From an uncultured Senegalimassilia sp. (GTDB taxonomy: Bacteria; Actinomycetota; Coriobacteriia; Coriobacteriales; Eggerthellaceae), in NCBI RefSeq assembly GCF_934636665.1, contig NZ_CAKUAT010000009.1:37472-101471 (forward strand): DNA of 64,000 bases, given 5' to 3'. The notes under the pieces were generated by a model that had not been told where the DNA came from, did no database searches, and saw only the letters and a list, made by a program, of their open reading frames with translations. Positions 16,866 to 24,151 of this stretch are shown here, piece by piece (the first letter of the stretch is position 1; each line of letters begins with the position of its first letter). The translations under genes and the position numbers were made by a program.

Positions 16866-16898
16866 AAAGCGCCGTGCACCCAAAGGTGCGCGGCGCTT
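16866..16898 (-). terminator. Terminator after the flavoprotein gene
   Basis: AAAGCGCCGTGCACC and GGTGCGCGGCGCTT form a long GC stem around CAAA. On the minus strand the right arm ends in TTTC. It separates the flavoprotein transcript from the luxR-type gene. Confidence 0.6.
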
Positions 16899-16922
16899 CA
16901 TACGCTAACTTCCCGGCAGGCC

Positions 16923-18656
16923 CTACGCCTGGCCGGTTGCGGCCAGCATGCCGGCGCGGCGGCCGAACGTCATGGTGCGGCCGCAGGCCAGGCCCGTGAA
17001 CAGGTTCGGGTAGCTTACGCTGAAGAAGCCGCCCGAGCAGTCGCCGGCCATGTACAGGCCCTCGATCTCGGAGCCGTCGGCGCGCACCGGGTGCATATTC
17101 GTGTTGATGCGCACGCCGTCCAGCGTTGCCAGGAACCACGCGCCCGTGCGGATGCCGTAATACGGCGGCGTCTTCAGCGCCATCAGGCGATACGGCTCCT
17201 TGTTGTAGTCCTCGTCCTTGCCGTTCTCGGCCATCTCATTGTAACGGTTGAACGTCTCCACGAAGTTGTCCACCGGGATGTTCAGCTTCTCGGCCAGCTC
17301 CTCGGGCGTGTCGGCCTTCTGCAGGTAGCCCTTCTCCAGCAAGCTGTCGAACAGGGCGGGCATGTCGTCGATCGAGCGGTTCGACGGGCTGCCGTTGTCG
17401 AACGGGTACAGGCGGCAGCAGCCAACCTCGTTCATCTGCTTGACCTGCGCGGCGTAATCGCTGTCGAAGATGTCGCAGTACGTGTGACCAGGCTGCATGA
17501 TGGTGGAGTGCAGCATGTAATCGTACGGGCCGGACTCGTTGCAGAAGCGCTTACCGTTGAGGTTCACCTTCATGAACGGCTGCTCGCCGAACCACCACCA
17601 CTCGCCGACAACGCCGTCGCCGGCCAGCTCATCGGGCTTGACGCATGCGCGGTTGAACGTGCACGCCGCACCCAGCGGGTCCATCTCACCACCGCACCAC
17701 AGCGCAGCCTTGATGCCGTCGCCGGTGGGGTTGCCGCCCTTGCCGGGAGCTGCAATGCGAATCTTCTGGTTCCACGGCTGGCGCGCCTGCATCATTTCAA
17801 GGTTGTTGCCGTAGCCACCGGTGGTCAGAATAACGCCCTTGCTCGCGTTGATGCGGATGTAGTGGCGGTCCTTCACGTCGCGAGCGATGACGCCGGTCAC
17901 GCGGCCATTCGCGTCCTGCTCGCACTTGATAAGCTCAGTTTCCCAGCGGAACTCGGCACCCTTTTCCTCGGCGTATTCCTTCAGAGACACGCCGAACGTG
18001 AAGTTCTTGTCCTGCTTGCCCAGCTCGGTCTTGTTCGGAGAATGGCCGGTTGCCCACGCCTTGTCACGTGCGCCCTGGCCCTCGGTGCCCACGGAGCCCT
18101 CGAAGTCCATGCGCAGGCGGCCATCGCGCTCAACAATCTCGGTCAGCCAGTCGAGCATGGCGCCGGATTCGTTGGCCCACAGCTTCACCAAGTCGTAGTT
18201 CACAAAGCCGTTCGCATAGCGGACGATGTCCTCCATGGCTTCCATCTTGTCGATCTTGAACTGCGGATACTCGTCGAACGAGGCCAGCTGCAGCTTCGAG
18301 TCGATGGCGCCGATGTCCTCACGCGGGTTGCTCACCTTCGAAACGCGGTCGATGCCCAGTACGCGCGCACCGTTTTCAGCTGCAGAGATAACGGCCGGCA
18401 AGCCGCCGGTTTTGCAGCCGCACACGACCACTTCGTAGTCCAGCGTTTCGGTGATGTCGCGCTCGGCAATTTCGGGCGCCTCGCCCAGCCAGCCAGTTGC
18501 GCTTGCCTGACCAGCGGTTTCGCGCACCGGCTCTTCGCTTTCGGCAACCGCGAAGCCGTTGCCGCAGCCCGTGAGCGCGCCCATGGCGGCCGCGCCGATG
18601 GCCGTGATGCCCGCACCCTTCAGAAACGTGCGGCGATCGAGTCCGTTATGCTGCAT
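16923..18656 (-). CDS. Tat-exported FAD-dependent reductase (FAD_binding_2 family)
   Basis: A 577-residue periplasm-side flavoprotein, expected to reduce an organic substrate with electrons from the adjacent cytochrome. A Tat signal DRRTFLKGAG is followed by a lipobox-like LTGC. The FAD-binding segment reads VVVCGCKTGGLPAV, where the usual GxGxxG has Lys in place of the middle Gly. The C-terminal flavin region ends SYPNLFTGLACGRTMTFGR; the NRxGG arginine found in fumarate reductases is absent, so fumarate or methacrylate-type chemistry should not be assumed. The YP...TMTFG pattern recalls 3-ketosteroid dehydrogenase-like members. It overlaps the cytochrome gene by 11 bases, indicating tight coupling. 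Substrate unknown. Confidence 0.85.
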   Translation of the reverse strand: MQHNGLDRRTFLKGAGITAIGAAAMGALTGCGNGFAVAESEEPVRETAGQASATGWLGEAPEIAERDITETLDYEVVVCGCKTGGLPAVISAAENGARVLGIDRVSKVSNPREDIGAIDSKLQLASFDEYPQFKIDKMEAMEDIVRYANGFVNYDLVKLWANESGAMLDWLTEIVERDGRLRMDFEGSVGTEGQGARDKAWATGHSPNKTELGKQDKNFTFGVSLKEYAEEKGAEFRWETELIKCEQDANGRVTGVIARDVKDRHYIRINASKGVILTTGGYGNNLEMMQARQPWNQKIRIAAPGKGGNPTGDGIKAALWCGGEMDPLGAACTFNRACVKPDELAGDGVVGEWWWFGEQPFMKVNLNGKRFCNESGPYDYMLHSTIMQPGHTYCDIFDSDYAAQVKQMNEVGCCRLYPFDNGSPSNRSIDDMPALFDSLLEKGYLQKADTPEELAEKLNIPVDNFVETFNRYNEMAENGKDEDYNKEPYRLMALKTPPYYGIRTGAWFLATLDGVRINTNMHPVRADGSEIEGLYMAGDCSGGFFSVSYPNLFTGLACGRTMTFGRRAGMLAATGQA

Positions 18657-19254
18657 GAGGAGCCTCCCATCCCTCGGGCATGTTCAGGTCGTGGCACTGG
18701 TTGCACATAAGCACGCTGGTTTCGTGCGCCTTGTGGCAGTCGCCGCACTCAAGCGCCAGGTCCTGGTGGCTGCTGTGCGGGTTGTACTTCTCGTCGTTGC
18801 CCTCAAAGCCCCAGGTTGCGGCCACAACGTCGTCCATGTTGTGGCAGCCGCTCTTCGCGCAGAACTCCTCGCTGGCCATGTCGGCGCCGTCAGCCAGCTT
18901 CGCGCCGTCGGCCGTCATCGGGTAGTCATCGGCAACCCACTTCATGGCCTCGCCCACCTGCTCGGTGATCACGGGCTCGTGGCAGCTCAGGCAGTTGTTG
19001 CCCGCCTCGGCGTGGGCAGTCACCAACATGCCCTTGTCGCCGGAGTAGTACGTGTCAACGTAGCTGTCCATAGGACTGTGGCAAATGGAGTTGCAGAAGC
19101 TGGGCGTTTCGTGCCACACCCAAAAACCTGCACCTGCCACCACGATTACGGCAGCCACGACGCCGCCGATGATCCAGCCGCGCTTGGCCTTGCGCTTCGG
19201 GGAAGGCGTTTGCGCGCCCTCCTCGGGCTGGGAGAACTTCTCGTCTTCAGCCAT
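18646..19254 (-). CDS. NrfH/NapC-like multihaem cytochrome c
   Basis: A 202-residue membrane-anchored cytochrome that likely passes electrons from menaquinol to the flavoprotein encoded next. One N-terminal membrane helix (about 26-47) precedes five haem-like motifs: CNSICH (three residues between cysteines), CLSCH, CAKSGCH (four between), CGDCH and CNQCH. Three are canonical CxxCH; the other two have wide spacing. Extra histidines and acidic residues lie between the motifs. The ATG after GGAGAGGAACGA was preferred over an upstream in-frame start because the extra sequence is Arg/Pro-rich and not family-like. Its stop overlaps the flavoprotein start. NarL-like palindromes are 200 bases upstream. 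Confidence 0.88.
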   Translation of the reverse strand: MAEDEKFSQPEEGAQTPSPKRKAKRGWIIGGVVAAVIVVAGAGFWVWHETPSFCNSICHSPMDSYVDTYYSGDKGMLVTAHAEAGNNCLSCHEPVITEQVGEAMKWVADDYPMTADGAKLADGADMASEEFCAKSGCHNMDDVVAATWGFEGNDEKYNPHSSHQDLALECGDCHKAHETSVLMCNQCHDLNMPEGWEAPHAA

Positions 19255-19457
19255 TCGTTCCTCTCCTTTTCCTTGAGACCTTCGGCAAGCCCGGCGGGTG
19301 CGACGACGCTGGAGGAAGACGTCAGCGACCGGACGGCGGCCGCATGCCGGCGAAAGCGACGCGCTGCGCCGTGCCCCACCCGCCGGACTTGCCGCGGGGA
19401 CCTCCACGGCCCCACTCAACGCGCACATCATGCGCCCGCACAGGCGCGCACGCCTAG

Positions 19458-19507
19458 TACCCCCGTGGGGTAAACTTAGTGTTTACCCAGGTGAGAGTGG
19501 GGTAAAG
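19458..19507 (-). promoter_or_regulatory. Overlapping NarL/LuxR-type palindromes upstream of the cytochrome
   Basis: TACCCC-CGT-GGGGTA (19458-19472) and GGGTAAAC-TTAGT-GTTTACCC (19468-19488) are both perfect and overlap. A further half-site GGGGTAAAG is at 19499-19507. The TACCCC/GGGGTA form is close to the NarL heptamer pattern (TACYYMT). These are the likely operators for the membrane LuxR-type regulator encoded three genes away. The remaining 469-base spacer holds one terminator and nothing else clear. Confidence 0.55.
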
Positions 19508-19515
19508 AAACGCGG

Positions 19516-19550
19516 AAAGCCCCGCCGCGGACATGCCGCGACGGGGCTTT
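19516..19550. terminator. Terminator between hsp20 and cytochrome genes
   Basis: AAAGCCCCGCCGCGG and CCGCGACGGGGCTTT form a strong stem with A/T-rich edges on both sides. It lies downstream of hsp20 and upstream of the cytochrome promoter region. Confidence 0.65.
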
Positions 19551-19723
19551 CATAAGGAGGTGAGAGTTGAGAAAAGGTTCAAGCGAGGGGCAGAGGAAGA
19601 ACCGATTCGTGATCGCGAGCCGCGCAAGAGCAAGCATCGCCCGCGACTTGCCGGCAACCGGCAAGCGCTCGCGGCTTCGCGCTATGCGCGCAGCTCACGA
19701 TTGACCGGAAGCGCTCGACCCGG

Positions 19724-20167
19724 CTAGTCGATGGAGATGGAACGCGAGGTTTCGGGCTCGGGCTTGGCGATCTTCTTCGGCACGTCGATCTGCAAGGTGC
19801 CGTTGTCGAACTTGGCCTTGATGTCGCCTTCCTCGATGTCGTCGCCGACGTAGAAGGTACGGCTGCACTTGCCGCTGAAGCGCTCCTGGCGCACGTAGGT
19901 GCCCTTCTTGTCCTCGGTCTCCTGCTTGGTTTCGGCGGTGACGGTCAGGTAGCCGTCCTTCAGCTCGGCCTGCACGCCTTCCTTATCGAAGCCCGGCAGG
20001 TCGATGGTCAGCTCGAAGCCGGTCTCGGTTTCGCGGATGTCGGTGCGCATCAGGTTCGGCGTGGTCTTCACGCTCGGCGCCGCCATGGTACCGAAGAAGT
20101 TCTCGAACGGGTCGGTCATAAGGTCGTTGAAAATACGATTAGAGCGGGGTACCAACATGGACATCAT
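19724..20167 (-). CDS. Hsp20 family small heat-shock protein
   Basis: A cytoplasmic ATP-independent chaperone that holds unfolding proteins. The alpha-crystallin domain covers most of the 147 residues, with TDIRETETGFELTIDLPGF at its start, the KDGYLTVTAE strand, ERFSGKCSRTFYVGD, and FDNGTLQIDVPKK carrying the conserved G-x-L. A short Ser/Ile tail follows. Four ATGs lie close together (20173, 20167, 20164, 20158). GGAG directly abuts the first, so the second or third, 6-9 bases away, is more plausible. Transcription is controlled by a perfect CIRCE element, pointing to HrcA repression. Confidence 0.93.
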   Translation of the reverse strand: MMSMLVPRSNRIFNDLMTDPFENFFGTMAAPSVKTTPNLMRTDIRETETGFELTIDLPGFDKEGVQAELKDGYLTVTAETKQETEDKKGTYVRQERFSGKCSRTFYVGDDIEEGDIKAKFDNGTLQIDVPKKIAKPEPETSRSISID

Positions 20168-20379
20168 CGTCATCTCCGTTTCTTGGGGCGAATCTCGCTG
20201 CCCGGCGCCGGCCGATCCCCGGTCGGGCGCCGATGCCCGATGCGCTTGCCCGGCAAGCGGTTGCGCTGCGTCGCGCAACTGCCGTCAAGCTTGCGAACGG
20301 GCCGGCAGGTTGTTCCGCCGCCGTTTCGGTTGCTTTCGTTGCGACCCCGTTCAAGGGGCCGTTCCTTTGAACAGCTATT

Positions 20380-20421
20380 GTTATAGTCCTCGCGTTAGCA
20401 CTCTGCAAGCGAGAGTGCTAA
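20380..20421 (-). promoter_or_regulatory. hsp20 promoter with CIRCE operator
   Basis: On the minus strand TTGCAG (20408-20403) and TATAAC (20385-20380) are 17 bases apart. The perfect CIRCE element TTAGCACTC-N9-GAGTGCTAA covers 20395-20421 and overlaps the -35 box. HrcA bound here would block transcription until heat stress. The leader to the start codon is about 205 bases. Confidence 0.88.
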
Positions 20422-20710
20422 CGCGTTACCTTCACGTCATTTTCGCGTCACGATGCGGGAACTTGAGGGGTCGAGCGAGGCCGCAAACCGAGCGGCGGGC
20501 ATCGGGCGACGGGGCCGCGAACCGCGCAGCTGCCGTTGAGGTCGCGCAACGAGCTAAGCGCAGGACCGACGAGCCGCCCGCAAGCGACACTCGCGAGCAT
20601 GCAAACCCAGCGGCCCGCCCCCCCATCTTCACGCGGCGTTCATGCTTCTTTAAGGCTTCTTTCAGGACGCGCACCTACTATATGAACCGTTCCTTATCCC
20701 TTCCCTTTAC

Positions 20711-20935
20711 GGATCGCGCCCTCCCATCCGCGATCCGGCCAGGCGGATTCTCCCACTCCCGCCTGGCGCGCGGGGCGCGGGATTCCCACCCGCGCCCCGC
20801 CGATTCCCATGGCGCCGTCTTCCCATCGGCGCCGCTTCGCCGCCCCGCCTCCCATCCCGGGGCGGCGAAGCCCATCGCGGGGTCTCCCTCCCCGCATCGC
20901 AGAGGACCGCCGCGGCTTCCCGCCGCGGCGGTCCT
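20711..20935. ncRNA. Array of seven perfect hairpins with UCCC-type loops
   Basis: Seven consecutive perfect stems fill 225 bases: 20711-20736 (8 bp), 20738-20767 (9), 20770-20800 (12), 20811-20833 (7), 20834-20871 (14), 20877-20895 (6) and 20903-20935 (13). Read on the plus strand every loop contains TCCC: ccctcccatc, attctcccactc, attccca, tcttcccat, cctcccatcc, tctccct, cttcccg. Stem sequences differ, so this is conserved structure with a conserved loop rather than a copied repeat. TACTAT (20676-20681) could be a plus-strand -10. The array ends 71 bases before the NUDIX start codon. It could be a separate small RNA or that gene's leader; on the minus strand the loops read GGGA. Between the CIRCE element and the array (20425-20700) nothing else is recognised. 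Confidence 0.6.
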
Positions 20936-21006
20936 GCGTTTAGGCGGGGAAGCGCTCCGCCCGCGCTTGCGCTACCATGTCGTTAATCGACAGGAAGGAA
21001 CCCGCT

Positions 21007-21711
21007 ATGCGCGAAACCCCGCAGCTGAAGCACATCGAGCAAGTATCAGACGGCTGGATCAAGAAGTACATTCTCACGTACGTGCTGCCCGACGGCAGCG
21101 ACTACATATATGAAGCGGCCTCGCGCAAGGACCCGGAGGCGTATCGCGCCGAGCTGGCGCGGCTTGAGGCGCGCAGCAACACGGCCATCGCGGCCATCGA
21201 CGAGGGCGCTGACGATTTCGGCGCCGCAGCCATCGCCGCGGCCGAGCAGGCGGCCGGCACCAGCGGCAAGCGCACAGCCGACGCCGTGTCCATCGTGCCC
21301 ATCACGCGCGACGGCAACCTGGTGCTCATCCGCGAGTTCCGCTATCCGCTGAACAGCTGGGTGGTCGGCCTGCCCGCGGGCCTGGTTGAGCCCGGCGAGG
21401 ACCTTGCCGTGGCCGTGGACCGCGAGCTGCGCGAGGAAACGGGTTACGGCCTGCGCACCGACATCCCGGAAGGTGCCGTGGAGCTGCTGCCGCAAGCCGG
21501 GCATTCGTCGACCGGCATGAGCGACGAAAGCGTGCAGACGGTATTCGCCCAGGTAGAGAAGGACGAAGCGGCCCATCCCGAGCACGGCGAGTTTATCGAG
21601 GTGTTCACGCTGCCGCTTCGCGAGGTGCCGCGATTCCTGAAGCAGAACCCCTTGCCGTTGGGCACCCGTTTGCAGCTGGTGCTGGAGATTTTCGCGCGAA
21701 ATGCGAAGTAG
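21007..21711 (+). CDS. NUDIX hydrolase, ADP-ribose pyrophosphatase-like
   Basis: A 234-residue cytoplasmic pyrophosphohydrolase of nucleoside diphosphate derivatives. The NUDIX box is complete: G-LVEPG-E-DLAVAVD-REL-R-EE-TGYGL. Upstream, the FRYPLNSWVVGLPAG motif is typical of ADP-sugar hydrolases. An insertion rich in Ala (about 58-85) lengthens the N-terminal domain. The ATG at 21007 follows AGGAAGGA at 7 bases; an in-frame ATG ten codons earlier lacks a ribosome site. A hairpin array of unknown function lies immediately upstream. The exact substrate cannot be told from sequence. Confidence 0.88.
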   Translation: MRETPQLKHIEQVSDGWIKKYILTYVLPDGSDYIYEAASRKDPEAYRAELARLEARSNTAIAAIDEGADDFGAAAIAAAEQAAGTSGKRTADAVSIVPITRDGNLVLIREFRYPLNSWVVGLPAGLVEPGEDLAVAVDRELREETGYGLRTDIPEGAVELLPQAGHSSTGMSDESVQTVFAQVEKDEAAHPEHGEFIEVFTLPLREVPRFLKQNPLPLGTRLQLVLEIFARNAK

Positions 21712-21717
21712 GCGGGC

Positions 21718-21953
21718 TTACGCAAAACACAGCGCGCTCGGCGGGCGCTTAGCCCTACTGCCAGCCGAAACCAGCCGGGCTTACTCGAGGGATCCGGCCA
21801 TCGGCGGGCGCTGATCCTTTCGCCAGCCGAATTCAGCCGCGGCTCTTCGCAAAACGCTACGCAATCGGCAACCAACCAGCCGCGTCCCTACGCGAGGGGG
21901 TCGTGCGCTCGGTGAGCGCCGGCCTTTTCGCCAGCCGAAAGCAGCCGCGCCCT
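21718..21953. repeat. Degenerate ~64-bp tandem repeats running into the NlpC stop codon
   Basis: Repeat boundaries recur at 21718, 21781, 21845, 21888 and 21952, giving spacings of about 63, 64, 43 and 64 bases. Units share CGCCAGCCGAAA-type cores (21761, 21823 and 21931) and CTTACGCAAA / CTACGCGAGG edges. The last edge is the stop codon and final codons of the NlpC/P60 gene. The array therefore looks like successive decayed copies of that gene's 3' end. It fills the spacer to the convergent NUDIX gene. Confidence 0.7.
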
Positions 21954-23089
21954 TACGCAAAGCGCAGCGCGTGGGTGAAGCCTGCCCAAGACAGCGGATC
22001 GGTGTCGCGCACGAAGGCGCCGAACGTGGGGGCGTGCACGTAATGTGTGCCGCCCTCGTTGCAGGCGATGGCCACGTGGCCGTTGTATCCGTCGCCGTAA
22101 CTGATCCACAGCACGTCGCCGGGCTGCGCGCTCTCCACGGGCAGCTGCGCCGCGGCCGCGTAGTACAGCGATTCCGTCTGATGCGGCAGCGAAATACCCA
22201 CCTGCAGATACGCCCAACGCACCAAACCCGAGCAGTCGAACGTCTCGGGGCCCTCGGCGCCCCACACGTACGGGCAGCCGATGCGCGAGAGCGCGTAATC
22301 CACCACCGAGCCGTTGGCCGGAATCGGAACCGACGGGATGTTGTACGCATACGCGCGCCTGACCTGCGCCGACGATGCCTGCGCCGCCTCGGCGCGATCG
22401 CGGTCCTGCATGGATTCCAGCGCCGCCTTCGCCTCTTCGTCAAGCTGCTGGAGAATGGCCTGCATGGCGGCAACCTTCTCCTGCGCCTCGTTCTTGACGC
22501 GCTCTGCCTGCTCGGCCGCCTCCTTCGCCGCCTGCTCCTCCAGCTCGAGCTGCTCCTTGTCGGCGGCCACCTGGTCGCGCAGGGCCTTGGTCTCCTCGAT
22601 CATTCGCTCGTCGTTCTCGTTGAGCGCGTCGTACATGTCCAGGCCCGTGGCGAATTCCTTGAACGACGCCGAGCCCATGAGCAGGTCAATGACGGTGAAC
22701 TTGCCGGCTTTGTACATGCCCACGGCACGTTTGGCCAGGCGATCCTGCAGCGTGTCGATCTGCGCGGAAGCCTCGTCGATGCGGCGCTGAGCGTCGTCGA
22801 CCGCGTTCACCGCCGCCTCGTGCTCGTCAAGCGCCTGATAGTAGGCCTGCGCCGCCTCTGCCAGCTCGTTTTGCAGCGACGCCACGCGCTGATACACGGC
22901 ATCGGCCTGCGCCAGCTTCTCCTCGGCGTCGGGCTCGTCGTTCTTCTTCTCCTTGTCGTCGGAGTCCTTTTCCTTATCGTCCTCGTCATCGGCCCAAGCG
23001 GGAACGGTCCCAAGCACCGTGGATGCGCCGAACAGCGCAGCTGCCGAAACGAACAGGCGACGATCGATCTGCGGACGGGGACGAACCAT
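21953..23089 (-). CDS. Secreted NlpC/P60 peptidoglycan endopeptidase with coiled coil
   Basis: A 378-residue cell-wall hydrolase, RipA/PcsB-like in layout. A signal peptide (RRLFVSAAALFGASTVLG, cleaved near AWA-DD) is followed by a Lys/Asp/Glu-rich stretch. A long coiled coil with two arms follows (about 50-245), then an NlpC/P60 domain (about 260-378). The catalytic Cys is in FDCSGLVRWAY and the His in YNGHVAIA. Coiled coils in this class usually keep the enzyme inactive until a divisome partner such as FtsX binds. The ATG at 23089 follows AGAGGTG and begins directly before the signal. Its final codons seem to have seeded a tandem repeat downstream. Confidence 0.92.
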   Translation of the reverse strand: MVRPRPQIDRRLFVSAAALFGASTVLGTVPAWADDEDDKEKDSDDKEKKNDEPDAEEKLAQADAVYQRVASLQNELAEAAQAYYQALDEHEAAVNAVDDAQRRIDEASAQIDTLQDRLAKRAVGMYKAGKFTVIDLLMGSASFKEFATGLDMYDALNENDERMIEETKALRDQVAADKEQLELEEQAAKEAAEQAERVKNEAQEKVAAMQAILQQLDEEAKAALESMQDRDRAEAAQASSAQVRRAYAYNIPSVPIPANGSVVDYALSRIGCPYVWGAEGPETFDCSGLVRWAYLQVGISLPHQTESLYYAAAAQLPVESAQPGDVLWISYGDGYNGHVAIACNEGGTHYVHAPTFGAFVRDTDPLSWAGFTHALRFA

Positions 23090-23465
23090 GTGACACCTCT
23101 GAAACGCCCTTGCGGGCACGTTGATTGCATTTTGCCATCGGGCATTGTAATACACGGTGAACTTTTCACTTGCAACGCCACAGCTTTTCCATGCTAGCTT
23201 TTCCTCACGCCAGGACGATGATACGCAGGGCTCCCCCATGTAAGCTTCGCGCGATTCGCGTTTCGCGCACCCAAACGGCGCGTTCATTCAATGTCCGGGG
23301 TCTGGCAGACGGCGAAGCTGGGGCGCGTGGTGAAGAGATGTACGAACCGTCGAAGAAAGGAAGGGGACGAAGCGAAAGGCGACAAAGCGGAGATTACGTA
23401 CGGAGAAGCGGGGGTGCGAAACGAAGAATGTGGGCGGCGGAGAGGGCGAAATCGCGCGAGAACAC

Positions 23466-23500
23466 AAAAACCCGCCGCCCTCGAAGGAGGACGGCGGGTT
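23466..23500 (-). terminator. Terminator downstream of yerC
   Basis: On the minus strand AACCCGCCG pairs with CGGCGGGTT and is followed by TTTTTGTGTT. It is about 100 bases past the yerC stop. The rest of the 508-base spacer toward the NlpC gene (23090-23597) shows no gene; its 23090-23200 part must hold the NlpC promoter. Confidence 0.8.
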
Positions 23501-23597
23501 CGATTCAGCCGTATCAACGTGTTGGCGACAGATGCGCTGCAAGAGGCACCGCGCGGGGCATGCCGGGAAGCTCCGGTTCCGCCCTGCCGCTCGGGTT

Positions 23598-23897
23598 CTA
23601 CTTCCCTTTGCGAACGTCGTCCAGGATGTTGAGCGCCATGGTGTAGCCGCCGGCGCCGTAGCTCAGGCACTTCGACACGCGGGCGATGGTGGTTGCCGAA
23701 GCCCCCGTGGCCTTCTCGATGGAAGCATACGAGTTGCCGGCGTCGAGCTGGCGAGCAACGGCCAGGCGCTGCGAGGTCTCGCGGATCTCGCGGATGGTGA
23801 ACAGATCTTCAAGCAGCAGGAAGATGTCGTCCTTGTCCTGGATTTTTGAGAAAACGGTCAGCAGATCCTCCACCTCGGGGGTTCTCAGCTCGCTCAT
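23598..23897 (-). CDS. YerC/YecD-type TrpR-family DNA-binding protein
   Basis: A 99-residue protein of the TrpR superfamily (YerC/YecD subgroup). The domain includes LTVFSKIQDKDDIFLLLEDL at the N-terminus, the family's FTIREIRETSQRLAVARQL helix, and a helix-turn-helix SYASIEKATGASATTIARVS. It would be a small homodimeric repressor, and its ligand is not known for most members. The ATG has GGAAAGG upstream. A perfect inverted repeat abuts its own -10 box, suggesting autoregulation. No biosynthetic gene is adjacent to hint at a ligand. Confidence 0.9.
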   Translation of the reverse strand: MSELRTPEVEDLLTVFSKIQDKDDIFLLLEDLFTIREIRETSQRLAVARQLDAGNSYASIEKATGASATTIARVSKCLSYGAGGYTMALNILDDVRKGK

Positions 23898-23936
23898 TCG
23901 GCATCGCCTTTCCGATTCACCGGGTCCTTTGCCTTT

Positions 23937-23959
23937 ATTGTACTCCATCACGATGGAGT
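23937..23959 (-). promoter_or_regulatory. yerC -10 box with adjoining operator
   Basis: On the minus strand TACAAT (23942-23937) is a good -10, 40 bases before the start codon. Immediately upstream ACTCCAT-CACG-ATGGAGT (23942-23959) is a perfect 7-4-7 inverted repeat covering the -10 to -35 spacer. That placement suits a repressor site, possibly for YerC itself. Confidence 0.55.
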
Positions 23960-23969
23960 GCTCGAGAAC

Positions 23970-24080
23970 TCCGCAAACCCCCACCGCAAACGGCAAGCAA
24001 GCAAGACGCTCAGGGGGTCGGACGCTTGGGGGACGTAGGATTAGGATGCTTGGGGTCCGCAAACCCCCGCCGCAAACGGC
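23970..24080. repeat. 25-bp direct repeat pair upstream of yerC
   Basis: Positions 23970-23994 and 24056-24080 match at 24 of 25 bases (starting TCCGCAAACCCCC), 86 bases apart. Between them GGGGGTCGGACGCTTGGGGG and a second GGATGCTTGGGG make a shorter internal repeat. No gene is present in this 323-base spacer. Confidence 0.7.
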
Positions 24081-24151
24081 GGTTCGCCGAAGCGTCTTAC
24101 CAGCCGCCGACCGCCTCGGGAGCAATCGAACGGGCAGAGCGACCAAGAGCA

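Noticed and set aside
20678..20897. Short reading frames across the hairpin array
   Set aside because: They have no ribosome sites, Arg/Gly/Pro-biased composition and no homology-like features; the frames are a by-product of GC-rich stems.
23462..23500. tRNA suggested by GGGTTCGATTC
   Set aside because: The T-loop-like string is the edge of the yerC terminator; no cloverleaf can be drawn around it.
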